This document shows, one piece after another, positions 7,850 to 15,794 of a stretch of DNA of 24,327 nucleotides. Location: assembly GCA_005790265.1 (NCBI GenBank), contig SXVE01000559.1, positions 1 to 24,327 of the forward strand, given 5' to 3'. This DNA comes from Acidobacteriota bacterium. Its GTDB lineage: Bacteria > Acidobacteriota > Blastocatellia > Pyrinomonadales > Pyrinomonadaceae. The translations under genes were made by a program, and so were the position numbers. How positions within the stretch are numbered: the first letter of the stretch is position 1; each line of letters opens with the position of its first letter. The notes below the pieces were generated by a model, which saw nothing but the letters and a program-made list of their open reading frames with translations, did no database searches and had not been told where the DNA came from.

Positions 7850-8812
7850 ATGTTTTTCGGCAGTAATTCAATCTCAAAATTATTCTTCATTTTCGCTTTG
7901 TTCGTCGCGTTTGGCGGCACCGCATTCGCCGTTTCCCCATTTTTCGACCGCGATGAAAAAACCGATCTCGCCGTTTTTCGTCCGGGCAATCGAAATTGGT
8001 ACGCGCATTCGAGCGAAAATCAATCTTTTTCGGCTTTGCAATGGGGAACGGCAACCGACCGTTTGGTTCCCGCCGATTATGACGGCGACGGTTTGACCGA
8101 TTATGCGGTTTGGCGACCGGAAAACGGATTTTGGTATGTTCTGCGCAGCTCGAACAAACAGCTTTTGGCGGTGAAATGGGGAATGCAAACCGCGATTTCG
8201 TTCGGCACGGTTTCCGACGAACCGGTCGTCGGCGATTACGACGGCGACGGAACCGCCGATTTAGCGGTTTGGCGTCCGACGACCGGCGTTTGGTACGTTT
8301 TGAAATCATCGAAAAACTTCGACGCCAATTTCGCCGATTCGTTTCAGTGGGGAAAACTCGGCGATATTCCCGTTCCGGCTGATTACGACGGCGACGGACG
8401 CACCGATTACGCCGTTTTTCGCTACTCGGAAAATCGCTGGTATATTTTTCAAAGCAAAACTGCAACGTGGCTTGTTTCCAATCTCGGCGCGCCGGGCACT
8501 GATTTGCTCGCGCCCGAAGATTACACGGGCGACGGAAAAACCGACATCGCCGTTTACCGCCACGGACTCTGGATCGTCGAACGCAGCGAAGATCATCAGT
8601 TAATGTTTTTCAACTTCGGCGCTTACGACGACACGCCGGTTCCCGACGATTACGACGGCGACAACAAAGCGGATTTTGCGGTTTACCGGCGCGGCGCTTG
8701 GTACATAATGCAAAGCGCGACTGCACGAATGCGAGTGCACAATTTCGGTATGCCCGACGATGTTCCGGTCGGCTCGCTCAAAGTCAAACCGAGCATTGTC
8801 GGAATTCCTTGA
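7850..8812 (+). CDS. Secreted FG-GAP/VCBS-type beta-propeller repeat protein
   Basis: The start is the ATG at 7850, preceded by a GAGG ribosome-binding site; a TTG six codons earlier is less likely. The 320-residue product has a signal peptide, with predicted cleavage after GGTAFA near residue 27. The mature part is six similar units of about 45-50 residues. Each unit has a calcium-loop motif (DYDGDGLTDYAVWRP, DYDGDGTADLAVWRP, DYDGDGRTDYAVFR, DYTGDGKTDIAVYR, DYDGDNKADFAVYR and a degenerate FDRDEKTDLAVFRP). The motif is followed by a WY strand and a WG or FG turn. DxDxDG loops in such repeats bind calcium and the fold is a propeller. No anchor, protease or sorting domain is seen, so the protein is probably released or surface-associated. 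The ligand is unknown. Confidence 0.88.
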   Translation: MFFGSNSISKLFFIFALFVAFGGTAFAVSPFFDRDEKTDLAVFRPGNRNWYAHSSENQSFSALQWGTATDRLVPADYDGDGLTDYAVWRPENGFWYVLRSSNKQLLAVKWGMQTAISFGTVSDEPVVGDYDGDGTADLAVWRPTTGVWYVLKSSKNFDANFADSFQWGKLGDIPVPADYDGDGRTDYAVFRYSENRWYIFQSKTATWLVSNLGAPGTDLLAPEDYTGDGKTDIAVYRHGLWIVERSEDHQLMFFNFGAYDDTPVPDDYDGDNKADFAVYRRGAWYIMQSATARMRVHNFGMPDDVPVGSLKVKPSIVGIP

Positions 8813-8863
8813 CCAACTCGAAAACACGCAAAATCGTTTAGCAATCTATAAAATAAAGAATAA

Positions 8864-8905
8864 GAGCGGCAATGAAATGTTTAGTTGCACATTTCATCGC
8901 CGCTC
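8864..8905. other. 17-bp hairpin between the propeller gene and slt
   Basis: The left arm at 8864-8880 (GAGCGGCAATGAAATGT) and right arm at 8889-8905 pair over 17 positions with one A-C mismatch around an 8-base loop. A TATAAA box lies just upstream at 8847-8852, so the hairpin could be at the 5' end of an RNA. A T-rich run follows only about 17 bases after the stem (8922-8934), so it is not a textbook terminator on the plus strand. On the minus strand the stem is followed by T-rich sequence directly. The rest of 8813-8960 holds no clear gene. A 22-codon frame (ATG 8872 to TGA 8940), starting MKCLVAHF and rich in Phe, begins inside the stem. Role unknown. Confidence 0.5.
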
Positions 8906-8960
8906 GCGCGTTTGGCATTTGCTCTTTTTTCTTTCGCTGAATCACGCTAAAATTCTCTTG

Positions 8961-11507
8961 ATGAAATTTTCAAAAGTGTTTTTACTCGTTATTTTCGGCG
9001 CGCTGATGTTCGCGCGCGCCGATGCTCAACCGGCGACGCGCGCGAAGATATTTGAAGCGATTGAACAGCGAAATTACGCGCTCGCTCTAAGCGAACTCAA
9101 AAATTTCAAAGAAGCGGACAGCAAAACTTTTGAAACGAATAACTACGATTATCTGGCGGCGCGGATGGCGGAAAAATCCGGCGATTTGGCGGCGGCAATG
9201 GCATATTTTCACGCGACGGCGGCGCGCGATTCGATTTTAAAGGAATACGCGCTGTGGCATTCGTCGCGGCTCGCGCGAACGAGCGGCAGTTTAATGCTCG
9301 AACGCATTTATTTGCAAGAACTTATTGCTTCGTTTTCCGACAGTTTGCTAAACAACGGCGCGCGAAATCGTTTGCCGCGCAGTTATTTTGAAAGCAAAAA
9401 TTACAGTTCGGCAATCGCGCTGCTCAACGCGCCGCTGATTAACGGCGTGTTAGCGAAAGACAGTTCAGCCGACGCAAAACCGGAAAAAATTGTGCCGAGC
9501 TTACCGGCGCTTTCAACCGCCGCCGCGCGCGAAAACGCACTGTTGCTCGCGCAGGCGTTTTTGCAAACCGGCGAAACGGCGCGGGCGCGCGAGATTTTCG
9601 CCAAATTAATCGCCGAGTCGCCGAATCCCGGACAGCCGGACGATTATGCGCTCGAAGCGGCTCGCGCGCTTGACCGAACGGAGATCGGCGCGGAAAATTT
9701 CGGCAAACGCGTCGCGCCGCTGTCCGATTACGAGCATTTGCGCCGCGCGTCAATTTACACTTTTAATCGTGATTACGCCGCCGCGCGCCTGCATTACCGC
9801 GCGATTATCGAAAATCACCCGACAAGCGGAATCGTGCCCGACGCGATTTACCAAATCGGACGCGCTTTCGCGCAATCGGGCGAAAATATCGAAGCGATCA
9901 ATTGGTTTGAACGCGCGCAGCAGCAATTTCCCGAACATCCGATTGCCAAAGACGCTCTGGCGCAAACGGCTTCGATGTATGCGCGGCTCAACAAACCGCG
10001 CGAAGCCGTCGCGCGTTATCAAAAACACATCGAAAAATACCCGAACGCCGAAAATCCGGAACGCGCTTTTCTGAATATCATTGACACTTTGCGCGACGCC
10101 GGAGAAACGACCGACGCGCTGAAATGGACGGCGAAAACGCAGGAAACTTTTCGCGGTAAGTTGCCCGAAGCGCTCGCGCTTTTCGCGCAGGCGCGCATTC
10201 GCATCGCGCAGAGCGACTGGCAAAACGCGCTTGCCGATCTGGAAAAACTGCAAACTTTCGCCGATCTCGGCGGAACGCGCGTTCCCGGCGGCACGAATCA
10301 AGCGGAAATCACGTTTTTGAAAGGTTTCGCGCTCGAACAAATGCGCAAATACGCCGAAGCGATAGAAGTTTACCTTTCAATTCCCGACGGCAGAAACGAA
10401 TATTACGGCTGGCGCGCGACCGAAAGATTGAAAACGCTCGCCAGTGAAGAGAATGCGCGACCTTTGATCGTCGGAAAAATCGGCGAATTCAGTGCAAATA
10501 TCGAAGAAAAAACCGCCGAAACGCAAAAAAAATCGGCGCAGTCGGTTTTGCGTTTGACCGATTCGCCGGAAATCCGCGCGAAAATGCTCGACGTTTTGCG
10601 CAAAGTTTACGCCGTTCTGCCCGACTATCAAAAAGTTCCGAATTTCAAGTTACTGGAACTCGGACGCCGCGAAACGCTGAAAGAAAAGCGCGCGTTTTCC
10701 GCCGAAAATTATCATCAAAATTTGGCTGACGAGCTTTTATTTTTGGGTTTATACGACGAAGCCGCGCCGGAATTGGAAAAAGCGCAAACGGAAAATCGCC
10801 GCGCCGAAACGTCAAAACCGAAAATAAACGAAGCGCCCGAAAGCGCACAAAATCCGAAAACCAAAACCCAAAATCCAAAATCCGCCGATTTCGCTTATAC
10901 GCTCGCCGTTTTTTATCAGCGCGGCGAAATGGCGCACCGCGCCGTCGGTTTCGCCGAACCGTTGTGGCGCAGCGTTCCCGCCGATTATCAAATCGAATTG
11001 ATGCCGCGCCAGCAAATCGAGCTTTTGTATCCGGCGCCGTACGCCGCTTCGCTCGTTAAATTCGCTGCGGAAAGACAGGTTGATCCGCGTTTCGCGCTTT
11101 CGATTATGCGGCAGGAATCGCGTTTTCGCGCCGACGTGAAATCGTATGCGGCGGCGCGCGGTTTGATGCAGTTTATTTCGACGACCGCCGACCGCATTGC
11201 CGGCGAACTCGGACGCGAAAATTTTCAGCAGGACGAGCTTTACCATCCGCCGACGGCGATTTTGTTCGGCTCGCAGTATTTGGCGGATTTGTTCAAACAA
11301 TTTCCGAATCAACCGGCAGCGGTCGCGGCAAGTTATAACGGCGGCGAAACGAATGTCGCGCGCTGGATGGCGCGTTCCAAGACCGAAATGCCCGACCGAT
11401 ACGTTCCGGAGATTGTTTTTTCGCAGTCGAAAGATTACGTTTATAAAGTGCTGGCGAATGAACGAGTTTACCGGTTTTTTTATGACGAAAACTTGAAACT
11501 CAGATAA
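8961..11507 (+). CDS. slt: Soluble lytic murein transglycosylase with TPR-type N-terminal region and SLT domain
   Basis: The 848-residue exported enzyme would cleave the MurNAc-GlcNAc bond of peptidoglycan, leaving 1,6-anhydro-MurNAc. The ATG at 8961 opens a signal peptide (MKFSKVFLLVIFGALMFARA, then DAQ); frame upstream of it is not coding-like. Residues about 40-600 are alpha-helical TPR-like repeats such as AIYQIGRAFAQSGENIEAIN and RYQKHIEKYPNAENPERAFL, as in Slt70 relatives. A charged linker follows at about 610-645. The catalytic domain is C-terminal, with VDPRFALSIMRQESRF (catalytic Glu719), ARGLMQF and AASYNGG. There is no ribosome-binding site; a TAAAAT box ends 7 bases before the ATG. 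A five-copy heptamer repeat lies in the linker. Confidence 0.93.
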   Translation: MKFSKVFLLVIFGALMFARADAQPATRAKIFEAIEQRNYALALSELKNFKEADSKTFETNNYDYLAARMAEKSGDLAAAMAYFHATAARDSILKEYALWHSSRLARTSGSLMLERIYLQELIASFSDSLLNNGARNRLPRSYFESKNYSSAIALLNAPLINGVLAKDSSADAKPEKIVPSLPALSTAAARENALLLAQAFLQTGETARAREIFAKLIAESPNPGQPDDYALEAARALDRTEIGAENFGKRVAPLSDYEHLRRASIYTFNRDYAAARLHYRAIIENHPTSGIVPDAIYQIGRAFAQSGENIEAINWFERAQQQFPEHPIAKDALAQTASMYARLNKPREAVARYQKHIEKYPNAENPERAFLNIIDTLRDAGETTDALKWTAKTQETFRGKLPEALALFAQARIRIAQSDWQNALADLEKLQTFADLGGTRVPGGTNQAEITFLKGFALEQMRKYAEAIEVYLSIPDGRNEYYGWRATERLKTLASEENARPLIVGKIGEFSANIEEKTAETQKKSAQSVLRLTDSPEIRAKMLDVLRKVYAVLPDYQKVPNFKLLELGRRETLKEKRAFSAENYHQNLADELLFLGLYDEAAPELEKAQTENRRAETSKPKINEAPESAQNPKTKTQNPKSADFAYTLAVFYQRGEMAHRAVGFAEPLWRSVPADYQIELMPRQQIELLYPAPYAASLVKFAAERQVDPRFALSIMRQESRFRADVKSYAAARGLMQFISTTADRIAGELGRENFQQDELYHPPTAILFGSQYLADLFKQFPNQPAAVAASYNGGETNVARWMARSKTEMPDRYVPEIVFSQSKDYVYKVLANERVYRFFYDENLKLR
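10849..10883 (+). repeat. Five tandem heptanucleotides inside slt (AAAATCC-type)
   Basis: Reading from 10849, five 7-base units follow without gaps: AAAATCC, GAAAACC, AAAACCC, AAAATCC, AAAATCC. They encode the low-complexity linker QNPKTKTQNPKS just upstream of the SLT domain. The array totals 35 bases, so gain or loss of one unit would shift the reading frame and remove the catalytic Glu719. The unit resembles the GAAACYY heptamers at 18246-18287. Confidence 0.75.
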
Positions 11508-11604
11508 GCTGAAATACTTTTTCCCGAATTGCGTTTCCCGCCGCAAAAAAATTAATCTGTTAAGCGACTGATTCCATCCGCCGCCGGTCAACGAATACAT
11601 TTTT

Positions 11605-12507
11605 ATGCGCTATCTAATTATATTTTTATCCGCAGTTTTTCTGTTGACCGCTTGCCAGAAAACCGAAACGTCAACGTCGCCGACCGCTTCGGAAAATGCC
11701 AAGCGTTACAATTTGGAAGGCAAAATCGTCTCTGCCGACAAAGCCAAAAAGACTGCCAAAATTGACCATAAAGATATTCCCGGTTTTATGGAAGCGATGA
11801 CGATGGATTTTCCGATTCGCGAAGATTGGGTGTGGGAAGATTTGCAGCCGGGCGCGGAAATTCGCGCCGAACTCGTCGTTGACAATCAGGCGAAAGATCC
11901 GTTCTGGCTCGAAAAAATCGGCATTATCGCCGCGCCGAATCCGAATCAGCCCGCGCCGCCGATTGACGACCGATTCGCGCAAATCGGCAAAGAAGTTCCC
12001 GATTTTACGTTGACGAACCAAGAAGGAAAACGCTTTTCATTGAAAGATTATCGCGGCAAAGCGCTGGCGATTACGTTTATTTATTCGCGCTGCCCGCTGC
12101 CCGATTTCTGCATCGCGATGTCGAAAAACTTTTCCGACCTGGCGCTGAAATTAAACAACGAACCGGAAGCGAAAGAAAAAATCCGTTTATTAAGCGTTTC
12201 GTTCGATCCGGAAACGGACACGCCGGAAAAACTCAAGCAGTACGGTCTCGGATATTTAGGGAAAAACGCCGCGCCGGATTTTACCGTCTGGCAATTAGCG
12301 GTCGGCAGCGAAAAAGAAGTGCGCGGCGTCGCTGATTTTTTCGGACTGCGTTACGAACTGAACGAACAGGACAAAACGCAGTTTAATCATTCGCTGCGCA
12401 CCGCCGTCGTTTCGCCGACCGGCAAAGTAACGAAAATTTTCGCCGGAAACGATTGGACGCCGAACGATCTGCAAAAAGAACTGCTTGCCAGTTTTCAACC
12501 GCAATAA
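11605..12507 (+). CDS. Lipoprotein with CusF-like copper-binding domain fused to a Sco1/SenC domain
   Basis: This 300-residue envelope lipoprotein has the lipobox LLTAC, with Cys17. Residues about 33-108 form a small CusF-like beta-barrel of the type that binds copper in the periplasm. His55, Met65 and Met67 in HKDIPGFMEAMTMDFPI match its ligand pattern. Residues about 124-296 are a thioredoxin-fold Sco domain. SRCPLPDFC gives Cys163 and Cys169, spaced by five residues rather than the classic CxxxC, and His262 in NHSLRTAVV is the third Sco ligand. Sco proteins deliver copper to or reduce the CuA site of cytochrome oxidase. Here the fused CusF domain suggests a self-contained copper donor and acceptor pair. 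It lies 97 bases after slt. No oxidase genes are nearby. Confidence 0.9.
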   Translation: MRYLIIFLSAVFLLTACQKTETSTSPTASENAKRYNLEGKIVSADKAKKTAKIDHKDIPGFMEAMTMDFPIREDWVWEDLQPGAEIRAELVVDNQAKDPFWLEKIGIIAAPNPNQPAPPIDDRFAQIGKEVPDFTLTNQEGKRFSLKDYRGKALAITFIYSRCPLPDFCIAMSKNFSDLALKLNNEPEAKEKIRLLSVSFDPETDTPEKLKQYGLGYLGKNAAPDFTVWQLAVGSEKEVRGVADFFGLRYELNEQDKTQFNHSLRTAVVSPTGKVTKIFAGNDWTPNDLQKELLASFQPQ

Positions 12508-12509
12508 TA

Positions 12510-12538
12510 TTTAAAACCGGAGACGATTCCGCTAAAAT
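12510..12538 (+). promoter_or_regulatory. Possible promoter of the diguanylate cyclase gene
   Basis: TTTAAA at 12510-12515 (four of six -35 matches), a 17-base spacer and TAAAAT at 12533-12538 precede the ATG at 12552. The predicted transcription start would be near 12545, giving a leader of about 7 bases. No convincing ribosome-binding site lies at the right distance. The motif GCTAAAATT also occurs immediately before slt (8946-8954). Confidence 0.4.
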
Positions 12539-12551
12539 TTATTGATCAAAA

Positions 12552-14330
12552 ATGACACCGAAACTGCCGCCGAATGAAGACGAAAGACTGAAAGCGCTGC
12601 TCAGTTACGACATTCTCGACACATTGCCCGAACAAGCCTACGACGATATTACGCTGCTTGCTTCGGAAATCTGCGGAACGCCGATGGCGGCGATGACGCT
12701 GATTGACGAGCATCGTCAGTGGTTTAAATCGAAAGTCGGGATTGAAGGCAGCGAGACGCCGCGCGACATCGCTTTTTGCGCGCATGCCATCGTTGAGCCG
12801 GAAAAACTGTTTATCATTGATGACGCGGCGAACAATCAGGTTTTCGCTGACAATCCGCTCGTGACCGGCGATCCGAACGTTAGATTTTACGCCGGAGCGC
12901 CGCTCGTGACCGGCAGCGGCGAAGCGCTCGGAACGCTGTGCGTCATTGACGATAAACCGCGCCGGTTAAGCGAACGCCAGCAATCATCTTTGCGCGCGCT
13001 CGCCCGACAAGTAATGGCGCAGCTCGAATTGCGGCGCAAAATCACGCAGATGAATCGCGCCAACGCCAGAAGACGCCAGGCGGAAACGGCGCTGCGGCAA
13101 ACCGAAGAGCGTTTTCAGATGTTTATGAATCACAGCCCGACCGTCGCCTTTATGAAAGAGGAAAACGGTCGCTACGTTTACATCAATCGTTTGATGGAAG
13201 AGCGATTCAACATCACAGCGGCTGAAATAATCGGCAAAACCGATTTCGACTGGCTGCCGGAAGAAACGGCGCGCACGATCAGTAAAACCGACGCGGTGCT
13301 GATCGAGAATTGGAAAGCGGAAGAATTAATCGAAATCGTCCCGACGCCCGACGGGAGTTCCGATTCGTGGCTCAGCTTCAAGTTTCCGTTTATGGATTTG
13401 GAAGGAAACAAATTCGTCGGCGGCGTCGCGATTGACATTACCGAGCGCAAAAAAGCCGAAGAGCTGCTGAACGCGAGCGAAAAACGGTATCGTCATCTTT
13501 TTGAATACAGTCAGGGATTTATCTGCGTGCACAATTTCGACGGCGAAATAATTTCGATCAACGAAGCCGCCGCGCAGTCGCTCGGTTACCGAGCTGACGA
13601 GATCATCGGCAGAAATTTCAAGGAATTTGTTTCGTCCGATGTGCACGAGCTTTTCGACGTTTATATCAAACGCGTGCGCAAAAAATCGAAAGACGAGGGT
13701 TTGTTGCCGATCAAAACACGAACCGGCGAAGAACGCATCTGGCAATACCGCAACGCGGTTTACGATGACAGCGGAACCGCGCCGTACGTGATCGGTTACG
13801 CGCAGGATATTACCGAATTGAAACAGGCGCAGAAAGAATTGCAGAATTTGTCGCTCAAAGACGATTTGACCGATCTTTACAATCGGCGCGGGTTTTACAC
13901 ATTAGCGACGCAAGCGCTCAAAGTCGCCAATCGTCTGCGCAAACAGTGCGCCGTGATCTACGCGGATCTGGACGGTTTGAAAAGAATCAACGACACTTAC
14001 GGTCACGATGTCGGCTCGGAAATGATTAGCGAAACGGCGAAAATATTTCGCTCGTTTTTTCGCGAATCCGATATTATTGCGCGCGTCGGCGGCGATGAGT
14101 TTGTCATTCTCGTTCAGGACAGCTCGGAAAAAGGCGTCGAAGTAATCAGAGCCCGGATTGCCGAACGATTTGAAGAATTTAACAAGGACGGCAATCGTCC
14201 ATACCAACTGCACGCCAGTCTCGGAATCGTGCAGTCGGAGCCGCAATCGCCGCAGAAAATCGAAGATTTGGTCAAGCGCGCCGACGAATTAATGTATCAG
14301 GAAAAAAATCTTAGAAAAGCGGCGCGCTGA
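12552..14330 (+). CDS. Diguanylate cyclase with GAF, two PAS and GGDEF domains
   Basis: The 592-residue, apparently cytoplasmic sensor enzyme would make cyclic di-GMP from two GTP. Domains in order: GAF at about 20-160 (AFCAHAI, VRFYAGAPL, LGTLCVID), a short helical linker, PAS at about 185-305 ending GGVAIDITERKKAEE, and PAS at about 318-430 ending YAQDITELKQAQ. The GGDEF domain is at about 435-590 (DDLTDLYNRRGF, DLDGLKRINDTYGHDVGSE). The active-site loop RVGGDEF places GGDEF at 513-517, and RESD at 504-507, five residues before it, is an intact inhibitory I-site. No EAL domain and no transmembrane segment are seen. The GAF type is the one often found at the N-terminus of soluble kinases and cyclases; its ligand is unknown. 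It follows the Sco gene by 44 bases. Confidence 0.94.
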   Translation: MTPKLPPNEDERLKALLSYDILDTLPEQAYDDITLLASEICGTPMAAMTLIDEHRQWFKSKVGIEGSETPRDIAFCAHAIVEPEKLFIIDDAANNQVFADNPLVTGDPNVRFYAGAPLVTGSGEALGTLCVIDDKPRRLSERQQSSLRALARQVMAQLELRRKITQMNRANARRRQAETALRQTEERFQMFMNHSPTVAFMKEENGRYVYINRLMEERFNITAAEIIGKTDFDWLPEETARTISKTDAVLIENWKAEELIEIVPTPDGSSDSWLSFKFPFMDLEGNKFVGGVAIDITERKKAEELLNASEKRYRHLFEYSQGFICVHNFDGEIISINEAAAQSLGYRADEIIGRNFKEFVSSDVHELFDVYIKRVRKKSKDEGLLPIKTRTGEERIWQYRNAVYDDSGTAPYVIGYAQDITELKQAQKELQNLSLKDDLTDLYNRRGFYTLATQALKVANRLRKQCAVIYADLDGLKRINDTYGHDVGSEMISETAKIFRSFFRESDIIARVGGDEFVILVQDSSEKGVEVIRARIAERFEEFNKDGNRPYQLHASLGIVQSEPQSPQKIEDLVKRADELMYQEKNLRKAAR

Positions 14331-14348
14331 TAAAAAAACATTGACCCG

Positions 14349-14373
14349 AAAAAAAATGCGCGCGGCTTTTTTC
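14349..14373. terminator. Weak bidirectional terminator between convergent genes
   Basis: An A-run (from 14349), then a short GC-rich core, then a T-run (14367-14372) can fold as an A6/T6 stem with two GC pairs, one bulged T and a GCGCG loop. It lies between the stop of the cyclase gene (plus strand) and the stop of the amidohydrolase gene (minus strand). It can act on either strand. The stem is weak, so confidence is moderate. Confidence 0.42.
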
Positions 14374-14390
14374 TAATTTATCTCATTAAT

Positions 14391-15746
14391 CTAATTCGTT
14401 TGGCGCATTTTTTGCGCAATGATTTTCATTTGCATTTTGAGTTCGGTTTCGTCAATCTTTTTCGCCGCGCCGTCGCGGTAAAGCTCCTCGCCGGCAACCA
14501 TCGTCAAACGAACATCGCGCGCGCCGGACGCGAAAACGAGCGCCGAATAAACGTCGTGAACCGGCATTTGCGCGACGTTTTCCAGTGAAAAAACCGCCAG
14601 ATCAGCTTGCTTTCCCGCTTCGAGCGTACCGATTTCCGTTTCCAAACCGAGCGCCTGCGCCGCGCCGAACGTTGCCGTTTCAAACGTTTGCTGCGGTTCG
14701 ATAAAACGTTTGTTCGACGGCAGAGTTCGCGCGGCGAGTGCGCCGAAACGCGCTTCTTCCAAAATGTCGCACGCGTTGTTGCTCGCGACCGAATCGCTGC
14801 CGAATCCGACTTTAATCGGCGCGTCAAGAAATCGTTCGAGCGGCGCGATGCCGTGTCCGAATTTGGCGTTTGATTTTGGGCAATGCGCGATGCGCGCGTC
14901 GTTTTCGGCGAGCAAGCGAACGTCGTTTTCCGAAACTTTGACGCAGTGCGCGAGCAGCGGTTTTGAACGAAGAACGCCGCAGCGTTCGAGTAATTCAACC
15001 GAAGTGCACAGCGGACTGTGCCACTCGAAACCGTATTTCGCATAAACCGACGCGAAAAATCCGGTTCCTTTCGTCATTAATTCTTGTTCCGATTCCGATT
15101 CGGCGACGTGAATCGTAGTTTTGACGTTTTCGCTCAATGCGTATTCGGCGATTAATTCAAACAATTTCGGGCTGACCGTGTACGGCGCGTGCGGCGAAAG
15201 TCCGACTTTCACCAGTTTCGTTTCTGTTTCTTTGAGCGCCAGAAATTTTTCGCGCAGTTTTTCAAAATCTTCGCGCGCCGTTCTGTTGTCCGGCGCAAAT
15301 TCCGTTTCCTGAAATAAAACGCCGCGCAAATTGTTTTCTTTGAGCGCGGCGAAACCGGCGGCACCGAATCGCCCGATGTCGCCGAAGCAGGTAACGCCGC
15401 CGCGCACGCCTTCGAGCGCACCGGCGATTGCCGCGATTTTCACATCTTCTTCGCTGAGTTTTTCGGCACGCGTCGTCGTGAGTTTCATCAGCCACGCGTA
15501 AAAATCGTGCTCGACCGTGTCGAGAAAACCGCGCATCGCCGTTATTTCAAGATGCGAATGCGTGTTGATTAAACCGGGCGTGATCGCCGCCGCGCCGAAA
15601 TCTTCGAGCGGCGCTTCGGGAAATCGGGCGGCGAGTTCGCGGCGCGTGCCGACCGCCACGATGCGGTCATTTTCAAATGCGACCGCGCCGTTTTCAATCG
15701 GCGCGGAAGAAACGGGCACAACGTATTCGGCGGCAAGCAACTTCAT
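14391..15746 (-). CDS. Amidohydrolase-superfamily deaminase (MtaD/SAH-deaminase or aminodeoxyfutalosine-deaminase like)
   Basis: The 451-residue cytoplasmic metal hydrolase has the full metal site of the chlorohydrolase/deaminase branch. These residues are His63 and His65 in GLINTHSHLE, His186 in SPHAPYTVS, His213 with Glu216 in HVAESESE, His267 in LLAHC, His288 in IAHCPKSN and Asp318 in GFGSDS. That branch removes amino groups from adenosine-type or guanine/triazine-type rings. Family members include 5'-methylthioadenosine/S-adenosylhomocysteine deaminase and the aminodeoxyfutalosine deaminase of menaquinone synthesis, and the window does not decide between them. No menaquinone genes are adjacent. 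The ATG at 15746 lacks an obvious ribosome-binding site. It lies 48 bases downstream of the small transglycosylase gene on the same strand. Confidence 0.85.
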   Translation of the reverse strand: MKLLAAEYVVPVSSAPIENGAVAFENDRIVAVGTRRELAARFPEAPLEDFGAAAITPGLINTHSHLEITAMRGFLDTVEHDFYAWLMKLTTTRAEKLSEEDVKIAAIAGALEGVRGGVTCFGDIGRFGAAGFAALKENNLRGVLFQETEFAPDNRTAREDFEKLREKFLALKETETKLVKVGLSPHAPYTVSPKLFELIAEYALSENVKTTIHVAESESEQELMTKGTGFFASVYAKYGFEWHSPLCTSVELLERCGVLRSKPLLAHCVKVSENDVRLLAENDARIAHCPKSNAKFGHGIAPLERFLDAPIKVGFGSDSVASNNACDILEEARFGALAARTLPSNKRFIEPQQTFETATFGAAQALGLETEIGTLEAGKQADLAVFSLENVAQMPVHDVYSALVFASGARDVRLTMVAGEELYRDGAAKKIDETELKMQMKIIAQKMRQTN

Positions 15747-15794
15747 AAATCATTCGGAAGAATTCAAAAAAACGCGCAAACAAAACGAGAGAGT

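Noticed and set aside
7850..8812. Propeller protein as an integrin-like adhesin or phage receptor
   Set aside because: Only repeat units are visible; no adhesion motif or partner supports a specific role.
8872..8940. 22-codon frame before slt as a gene
   Set aside because: Only a weak GAG upstream and the start is buried in a stem. Kept as an observation, not annotated as a CDS.
10812..11600. Minus-strand frame of 262 codons opposite the SLT domain
   Set aside because: The plus strand encodes the catalytic SLT motifs; the antisense product is Arg/Asn/Phe-rich and unlike any protein family.
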